Source: Balneolaceae bacterium
GTDB lineage: Bacteria > Bacteroidota > Rhodothermia > Balneolales > Balneolaceae
Length of the DNA stretch: 47,407 nt
Direction of reading: 5' to 3'
NCBI GenBank assembly: GCA_007693745.1
Contig: REDA01000047.1
Span: forward strand, 1 to 47,407
The translations under genes and the position numbers were made by a program. Numbering within the stretch: position 1 is the stretch's first letter; every line of letters begins with the position of its first letter. Positions 42,765 through 47,407 of the stretch are shown in pieces. The notes beneath the pieces were generated by a model. That model was given only the letters and a program-made list of their open reading frames with translations, did no database searches and had not been told where the DNA came from.

Positions 42765-43410
42765 ATGTCTCCAGCAGTGATAAGTTATGTCCGGCAGAAG
42801 CTGTAATCCTTTCATTTACAGCGATGGGGCCGACACCCTCCGGAGTTCCGGTAAAAATCAGGTCTCCGGGTGTAAGTGTAAAATGTTGATTGAGATAGCA
42901 GAGTATTTGTGTTACAGAAAATATCATTTCCTCTGTGTTACCTGATTGTCGAATCTCCCCATCTGTTGTGAGCCGGAGATCCAGATTTTGCAGATCTGTT
43001 TTTTCGGGATCAAACTCCACAAAGTTTCCGATTGGTGCGAATGTTTTCAACCCTTTGGCCATTGCCCATGGGAGACCGTTTTTCTTCGCATCAGCCTGCA
43101 GGTCTCTTGCAGTCAGGTCGATCCCCACGGCAAATGCCTTAATGGCAGTCAGTGCGTTTTCAGGAGTCAGTTTTTCGGGAATATTCCCAAGAAGCAGAAC
43201 CAGTTCCACTTCATGATGAACCTCAACTGATGCGGAGGGATAAAGGATCGGGTCTCCGCTGCGTATGACAGATGAGCGTGGCTTAAGAAAAACAACGGGT
43301 ACAGCAGTCTCCACTGACTTCATTTCGCGGATGTGATCCGAATAGTTTCTGCCGATACAGTATAGAGTTCCGAATTGAAGATCCGGAAATTCCCTGATTG
43401 AGTAGTCCAT
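42751..43410 (-). CDS. Fumarylacetoacetate hydrolase (FAH) family protein
   Basis: A 219-residue FAH-fold protein. GTLYCIGRNYSDHIREM, PVVFLKPRSSVI, metal-binding EVHHEVELVLLLG, GIDLTARDLQ, KGLKTFAPIG and LTPGDLIFTGTPEGVGPI are all family motifs. Such single-domain members act as acylpyruvate hydrolases or oxaloacetate decarboxylases, but the substrate cannot be assigned. It begins only 69 bp after rpmA, with the rpmA terminator in between. Confidence 0.9.
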   Translation of the reverse strand: MDYSIREFPDLQFGTLYCIGRNYSDHIREMKSVETAVPVVFLKPRSSVIRSGDPILYPSASVEVHHEVELVLLLGNIPEKLTPENALTAIKAFAVGIDLTARDLQADAKKNGLPWAMAKGLKTFAPIGNFVEFDPEKTDLQNLDLRLTTDGEIRQSGNTEEMIFSVTQILCYLNQHFTLTPGDLIFTGTPEGVGPIAVNERITASAGHNLSLLETYVRA

Positions 43411-43420
43411 GGAGTCAAAA

Positions 43421-43455
43421 TAAAAAAAGCCCCGTTCATTCTGTGAACGGAGCTT
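43421..43455 (-). terminator. Intrinsic terminator after rpmA
   Basis: On the minus strand AAGCTCCGTTCA-CAGAA-TGAACGGGGCTT (43455-43427) forms a 12-bp stem with one mismatch, followed by a run of T residues. It stands between rpmA and the FAH-family start codon. Confidence 0.88.
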
Positions 43456-43479
43456 ATAAAAAGTTGCAAAAAAAAATTA

Positions 43480-43734
43480 TTATACGGACTCGATATTGAC
43501 AAATTTTCTGCCCTTTGCCTTTGTTCTGAAAGCGACTACGCCATCAGCAAGAGCAAACAGTGTATCATCACCGCCTCGTCCAACATTATCACCCGGGTGA
43601 AACTTTGTTCCACGCTGGCGTACGATAATGTTACCGGCTTTGACGACCTGTCCGCCGAATTTTTTTACGCCGAGACGTTTGGATTCCGAATCGCGGCCGT
43701 TTCTGGTAGAGCCTTGTCCTTTCTTATGTGCCAT
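43480..43734 (-). CDS. rpmA: 50S ribosomal protein L27
   Basis: 84 residues, [20 protein letters not shown] start and [33 protein letters not shown]. The N-terminus matches the mature form that reaches the peptidyl-transferase centre. Thirteen bp separate it from rplU, the conserved L21-L27 pair. Confidence 0.98.
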   Translation of the reverse strand: MAHKKGQGSTRNGRDSESKRLGVKKFGGQVVKAGNIIVRQRGTKFHPGDNVGRGGDDTLFALADGVVAFRTKAKGRKFVNIESV

Positions 43735-43747
43735 GATTTACCTCCGC

Positions 43748-44056
43748 TTAGGAAATTTTTCCGATTTGCAGTTGTGTGACGGGTTGTCTGTGACCTCTTT
43801 TTACCCGATATCCTTTTCTGCGTTTCTTTTTAAAGATAATTACTTTGTCAGCTTTGAGCTGATCCAGAATTTTCGCCTCCACCTTTGCACCTTTAACCAC
43901 AGGCGATCCGATGCTGACTTTACCATTCTCATCTTTAACCAGAAGAACTTCTTCCAGTGTAATGTTTTCGGACTCTGACGACAGCTTATTCACAAAGATC
44001 TGCTGATTTTCAGTGACTTTGTATTGATGCCCGCCGATTTTTACGATAGCGTACAT
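43748..44056 (-). CDS. rplU: 50S ribosomal protein L21
   Basis: 102 residues beginning [16 protein letters not shown], with [24 protein letters not shown] and the basic [16 protein letters not shown] segment that contacts 23S rRNA. First gene of the rplU-rpmA operon. Confidence 0.98.
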   Translation of the reverse strand: MYAIVKIGGHQYKVTENQQIFVNKLSSESENITLEEVLLVKDENGKVSIGSPVVKGAKVEAKILDQLKADKVIIFKKKRRKGYRVKRGHRQPVTQLQIGKIS

Positions 44057-44093
44057 AGTGCTTTAATTCATTATTGTAAATTTTATGCAGAAT

Positions 44094-44102
44094 GGAAAGA
44101 TA
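44094..44102 (-). promoter_or_regulatory. Possible -10 box of the rplU promoter
   Basis: TATCTTTCC on the minus strand, about 38 nt before the rplU start, with a T-rich stretch 19-25 nt upstream. It is near the TAnnTTTG consensus but not perfect. Confidence 0.3.
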
Positions 44103-44191
44103 GCTCTTTTAGATTTGATTTAAAATAAAAAAATGTAGTTTTCCTTTTCCTTTCCACATTTTGTGAGATCTCTTATATTTCATCAAAAAAG

Positions 44192-44368
44192 ATGGTTATG
44201 CGCATACTTCCCGATTTACACAAACAGGCATTTAAATTCAAGAATACAAAAAGGCTTCAGCGAGACGGCGGCAGGGCGTGGATAAAGGATTCCCAGCTTT
44301 TTGAGTCACGAAAAGATGCCAACGGCAGGCTTTTGACAAAAAAGGATGCAGTTCAAAGTCAGGTTTGA
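44192..44368 (+). CDS. Candidate 58-residue basic hypothetical protein
   Basis: An uninterrupted ORF from ATG 44192 to TGA 44366 encodes a hydrophilic, Lys/Arg-rich peptide (start MVMRILPDLHKQAFKF; middle RAWIKDSQLFESRKD; end DAVQSQV). Residue and codon use look like its neighbours. It fills the gap between rplU and lexA, both on the opposite strand. TATATTTCA just upstream (about 44174) is a possible -10. I do not recognise a family. Confidence 0.4.
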   Translation: MVMRILPDLHKQAFKFKNTKRLQRDGGRAWIKDSQLFESRKDANGRLLTKKDAVQSQV

Positions 44369-44400
44369 AGAAAAAGGTACCGTTCGCAACAGGGTGACTT

Positions 44401-45054
44401 TCAACTGGCCATTCTCGTTGCTTTGTGAATTCCGCTCCGGTTCACATGACCAATATATTTTCCTATCACCCTTACCTCCTCAAATATATCGGGTTCAATG
44501 ATAATGTCGCTGTACTCATCATTGGCAGGCTCGAGGCGTAAGCCGTTTTTATCCTTATAAATGCGTTTCAGGCTTGTTTCACCATTGTAAAGTACGGCTC
44601 CAATGTCTCCGTCGCGGATGTCACCATCCATCAACAAAACAAAATCACCGTCATAGATTCCGGCATCTTTCATGCTCATGCCGGACACGCGCAGGGCAAA
44701 CATGCTGTCGAGATGCGGAAAAAGAGTTTCCAGCGTGATTTTTCCAAGATCGGCCTCCACGGCTTCCTGAAGGTAGCCTGCTGCGATCAGCCCCCTTACC
44801 GGAATTCCGGTACTCTTTCGGATCCCAAAATTTTTGTCGTAGTCAGGGTGGATATCATATTCATCTTCCTGAGTTCTGATCAGTACATCTTTCTTTAACA
44901 GAGCCTGTATATTTTGCGTGACACTGTTCGGAGACTTGTAATTAAATGCCTCCGCAATTTCACGATAGGTAGGCCAGATATCATTTTCCTCCTTGTATTC
45001 CAAAATGTAGTCCAGAAACTCTTTCTGTTTTCTTGTCAATTGTGCATTATCCAT
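44401..45054 (-). CDS. lexA: LexA-type SOS repressor
   Basis: LexA represses DNA-damage genes until RecA stimulates its self-cleavage. The 217-residue protein has an N-terminal winged helix (TYREIAEAFNYKSPNSVTQN), the cleavage site Ala92-Gly93 in GLIAAGYLQ, catalytic Ser127 in VSGMSMKDAGI, and Lys163 in ETSLKRIYK. All residues needed for autoproteolysis are present. The operator for this clade is unknown to me; an inverted repeat lies upstream at 45164-45189. Confidence 0.95.
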   Translation of the reverse strand: MDNAQLTRKQKEFLDYILEYKEENDIWPTYREIAEAFNYKSPNSVTQNIQALLKKDVLIRTQEDEYDIHPDYDKNFGIRKSTGIPVRGLIAAGYLQEAVEADLGKITLETLFPHLDSMFALRVSGMSMKDAGIYDGDFVLLMDGDIRDGDIGAVLYNGETSLKRIYKDKNGLRLEPANDEYSDIIIEPDIFEEVRVIGKYIGHVNRSGIHKATRMAS

Positions 45055-45163
45055 GATGTTAGGTTGATTATCCTGGCAGCTATATCGTTCGGGTTCTTTT
45101 TTAAAAGCCCCCTAATTTTGTGTTCAGTCAGGCCCGGCTCAGGCAAGCAGTACGGAGACTGTA

Positions 45164-45189
45164 TTGAACTATGTATAATATATGTGCAA
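45164..45189. promoter_or_regulatory. Inverted TTGAAC/GTGCAA half-sites between lexA and the PPIase gene
   Basis: TTGAAC (45164-45169) and GTGCAA (45184-45189) form an imperfect dyad around an AT-rich centre that contains TATAAT (45174-45179), a possible -10 for the rightward gene. If this -10 is used, transcription starts after the ATG at 45182, supporting the later ATG at 45221. An operator role is speculative. Confidence 0.22.
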
Positions 45190-45220
45190 TAAACAAAGAT
45201 CTTTTATAAAATACAATCAA

Positions 45221-47194
45221 ATGTTTCTAAAAAATTTTCAGAATTCATTTCTCCGGGTTTTACTCATGACAGTTGCTGTTACATCCTGTCAAAAGCATCA
45301 GCTCTATGTTGATTCAGAAATCAGTGGAACGACTGAAGACGCATCCCTGATGAGAGCGATTGCAGAACGAGACAGTGCTGCGTTATTTGCTTTTACCGGT
45401 CACCCGGATCCGCATATTTCAGACCTTGCGTGGAAAGGGCTGGCGCATGCTGAACTTGATGCATCTGATGTAAGGTATCTGTTTGATAGTGCAGTTGAAG
45501 ATTCCTCAGCCAAGGCCTGGTTTGTACTGGCACATCAGGATTTGACTGATGAACCAAGCAGGGAAATTGAATCTTTGTTCCTCTCAGGTGAACTTCAGCC
45601 AGGCCCGGTATGTCACTATTTGAAACGAAAAGGCAGTGCTGAAGTGCTTGAAAAGATGGTCCGGTACCCTGAAATCTTTGCCTATCCTGAATGCTCTGCC
45701 GCAGCCGGGTTTATGATTCAACGCATCCCGCTTCAGCATCAGGAGGTCGACTCTCTGTTTTCTCTGATTAAAGGGTCAGATGATCAGGAATTGAGACTCC
45801 ATCTGCTGTACGGTTTCTGGCGAACTCCTCTGAACCGGCCCAAAACCGGCAGTGATTCACATCAGATAGTGATGGAGATGCTCTATCAACGAAGAGATAA
45901 CCAGCCGGAAACAGAGGATGAATTTCTGCTGCGAATTGCAGGAATAGAGGCCTTTGCGGATGCAGCTGAAAGAGTAAAACTGACTGATTCGGAGCGAAAC
46001 AGTCAGTTTGCAGTTACAGCGGCGGCTCTTTTATCACAAATGGCACCTGATTCGATTGATATTTCGTCAGTATTGATCTTGCTTGAACATCCCAACCCTA
46101 ATGTTGCTCTTGAGGCACTTGAAGCCCTGAAACAGGTTAAACCGCTTGACCATTCTGTTCTTGAATTGATATGGGAGACGGTACTTTTATATCATCCGTT
46201 TCCCGAAGCGGAGATAAGTCTGCTCGAACTGATGGTAGAACAGGGGCAGGAGAAGCATGGTAATCTGCCGCTGTTGCGGAATTTACAAGAGGAGCAGCCA
46301 TATCTCACCTCACGTGTACTGGATCTCATCAAACTCTGGGTGGTTGAGACAGATTATCTGACCCGCATCTCAGAGCTTCTGCCGGGTGAGGGTATTTCCT
46401 CCATGCATTCAGCGATGGCACTCTCGGATTATGTTTCCACTCACCCGGCTCCGCGCATGGTGGCATCAAAGATCAGCGAGCAGTTTCAAAATGAAGTGAA
46501 AGCGTTTAACCGCAGTCTTTTATCTGTGTCAGAGCTGCTGCTTTTCAATCCATATTTCTTTCCCGACAGTTTCTTACCTGTTCTCGAAACTCTTCTGGAA
46601 GAGGCATATCAGAAAAATGAGTATTCTCTTGCCGCTATGATTTCTTCCGTTTTAAAAGAGCGGGGTGCAGCGGGTGGAGCGGAGGATGCCGGTCCTCCCC
46701 GAAAACCCTTCCGCTATCCGGAATCAGACTGGGAAACAGACACGGATCGGCACTATGACTGGGTTCTGGAAACGTCTCAGGGTGAAATCAGAATTCGGCT
46801 GGATCCGGATTCGGCACCTTTTACGGTCTCATCTATTCTTCATCTAAGTGAAACGGGACAGTATGACGGAGTGGTTTTCCACAGAGTGGTGAGGAATTTT
46901 GTAATTCAGGGGGGGGATTTTGACCGGAGGGACGGTTTTGGAGGTCCGCCGTACAGAATTCCAACGGAACCTTCATTCAGCAGTTTTAACAGAGGCAGTG
47001 TGGGAATGGCCAGTTCCGGACAGGATACCGAGGGTAGCCAGTTTTTCATCACGCATACCCGGACTCCTCATCTCGACGGACTCTACACGCTTTTCGGGGA
47101 AGTGGTTGAGGGGATGGAGGTGGTGGATCGCATCCGGCTTGGGGATGTTGTGATCAGTGCGAGGGTGGAGGTGAGGGAAGGGAGGGGAAAGTGA
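45221..47194 (+). CDS. Lipoprotein with HEAT-like repeats and C-terminal cyclophilin-type PPIase
   Basis: 657 residues from the ATG at 45221 (MFLKNFQNSFLRVLLMTVAVTSC: a lipoprotein signal with Cys23); an ATG at 45182 would add 13 residues. Residues about 40-490 are helical with HEAT-like pairs, e.g. SVLILLEHPNPNVALEALEAL. The last about 145 residues are a cyclophilin-type peptidyl-prolyl isomerase: VLETSQGEIRIRLDPDSAPF, GVVFHRVVRNFVIQGGD, GSVGMASSGQDTEGSQFFIT and LDGLYTLFGEVVEGMEVVD. Active-site Arg and Phe in FHRV and QFF are kept. Probably an envelope-facing foldase on a scaffold. The stop is followed within 70 bp by tandem repeats. Confidence 0.88.
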   Translation: MFLKNFQNSFLRVLLMTVAVTSCQKHQLYVDSEISGTTEDASLMRAIAERDSAALFAFTGHPDPHISDLAWKGLAHAELDASDVRYLFDSAVEDSSAKAWFVLAHQDLTDEPSREIESLFLSGELQPGPVCHYLKRKGSAEVLEKMVRYPEIFAYPECSAAAGFMIQRIPLQHQEVDSLFSLIKGSDDQELRLHLLYGFWRTPLNRPKTGSDSHQIVMEMLYQRRDNQPETEDEFLLRIAGIEAFADAAERVKLTDSERNSQFAVTAAALLSQMAPDSIDISSVLILLEHPNPNVALEALEALKQVKPLDHSVLELIWETVLLYHPFPEAEISLLELMVEQGQEKHGNLPLLRNLQEEQPYLTSRVLDLIKLWVVETDYLTRISELLPGEGISSMHSAMALSDYVSTHPAPRMVASKISEQFQNEVKAFNRSLLSVSELLLFNPYFFPDSFLPVLETLLEEAYQKNEYSLAAMISSVLKERGAAGGAEDAGPPRKPFRYPESDWETDTDRHYDWVLETSQGEIRIRLDPDSAPFTVSSILHLSETGQYDGVVFHRVVRNFVIQGGDFDRRDGFGGPPYRIPTEPSFSSFNRGSVGMASSGQDTEGSQFFITHTRTPHLDGLYTLFGEVVEGMEVVDRIRLGDVVISARVEVREGRGK

Positions 47195-47261
47195 AAAGGG
47201 ATTCGGAGCGCAGCGTAGAACCGCGAAGTGCACCGAGCGAAGCGATTCCCACGAAGCGAAA

Positions 47262-47380
47262 ACGCCCGAGGAGTCGGGATTGCGAACTGCACGCAGCAAA
47301 ACGCCCCGAGGGATCGGGACTGCGAAAAGCACGCAGCAAAAGGCCCCGAGGAGTCGGGACTGCGAACTGCACGCAGCAAA
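47262..47380. repeat. Three tandem repeats of about 40 bp with internal hairpins
   Basis: Units at 47262-47300 (39 bp), 47301-47340 and 47341-47380 (40 bp each) share CCCGAG-G(A/G)(G/A)TCGGGA, then YTGCGAA, then GCACGCAGCAAA. Each contains a CCCGA/TCGGG stem. In the middle unit the loop is GGGA instead of GGAG, yet the stem is unchanged. The preceding 47207-47261 looks like more decayed units. Confidence 0.82.
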
Positions 47381-47407
47381 ACGCAAAACGCAAAACGCAA
47401 AACGCAA
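47381..47407. repeat. Heptamer satellite (ACGCAAA), continues past the window
   Basis: ACGCAAA repeated almost four times to the last base of the window, directly after the 40-bp array. The ACGCAAA unit resembles the GCAAAACGC junction of the 40-bp repeats, so it probably expanded from it. Confidence 0.85.

Noticed and set aside
47262-47407. A CRISPR array
   Set aside because: The units are contiguous with no unique spacers and there are no cas genes in the window.
46973-47407. Long minus-strand frames at the right end encoding Cys/Arg-rich repeats
   Set aside because: They are read from the 40-bp tandem array and antisense PPIase sequence; period and composition explain them.

Overview
The window looks like chromosome from a Bacteroidota-type bacterium (FCB group), most likely a Balneolota/Balneolaceae-like organism. 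The taxonomic call is an inference. It rests on a type IX secretion (T9SS) C-terminal sorting domain, a PorV-family outer-membrane protein, a NagB deaminase fused to a PIG-L domain, the alternative GlmU-like protein found in Bacteroidetes, a tilS-hpt pair, and promoters with TAnnTTT(G/A)-like -10 boxes. Gene content is mostly housekeeping, densely packed on both strands. I see no phage, transposase or CRISPR array.

Layout. 1-55: partial tRNA-Leu. 390-5588: amino-sugar block (nagB fusion, GlmU-like protein, glmS). 5747-8022: copper block, where an HMA chaperone reading frame and a CopA-type ATPase are joined by a -1 frame change at a run of ten A. 8819-12029: ElaA-type acetyltransferase, small membrane protein, PTS HPr and enzyme I. 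12398-15590: CBM48-like protein, birA, tilS, hpt, tRNA-Ser. 15917-18798: DUF2179 membrane protein, PPK2, divergent SDR, secreted YciI-like protein. 19160-22519: typA and a class II photolyase. 22688-26905 (minus): PASTA protein, rpe, phoH, metallo-beta-lactamase-fold hydrolase, purine nucleoside phosphorylase. 27034-35754 (minus): envelope operon of a PorV-family protein, a T9SS-sorted M6-like protein that has lost its zinc motif, a gluzincin/beta-propeller/beta-barrel protein, and a DUF5683-like protein. 36027-39797 (minus): two TPR lipoproteins and a thiolase. 40191-40574: ridA. 40706-40880: degenerate and hexameric repeats running into the stop codon of an M23 peptidase. 40878-44056 (minus): M23 peptidase, FAH-family hydrolase, rpmA, rplU. 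44192-47194: candidate 58-residue ORF, lexA, and a lipoprotein with HEAT-like repeats and a cyclophilin domain. 47262-47407: hairpin-bearing 40-bp tandem repeats and a 7-bp satellite running off the window.

The two observations I rate highest are the copZ/copA frame junction, which resembles the programmed frameshifting known for E. coli copA although the slippery sequence differs, and the co-translated PorV / pseudo-M6 / gluzincin-barrel / DUF5683-like operon, which looks like a dedicated surface-protein module. Also worth checking are an interspersed intergenic element present in two diverged copies, a phoH gene whose conserved N-terminus has no standard start codon, and two repeat tracts placed directly after genes.
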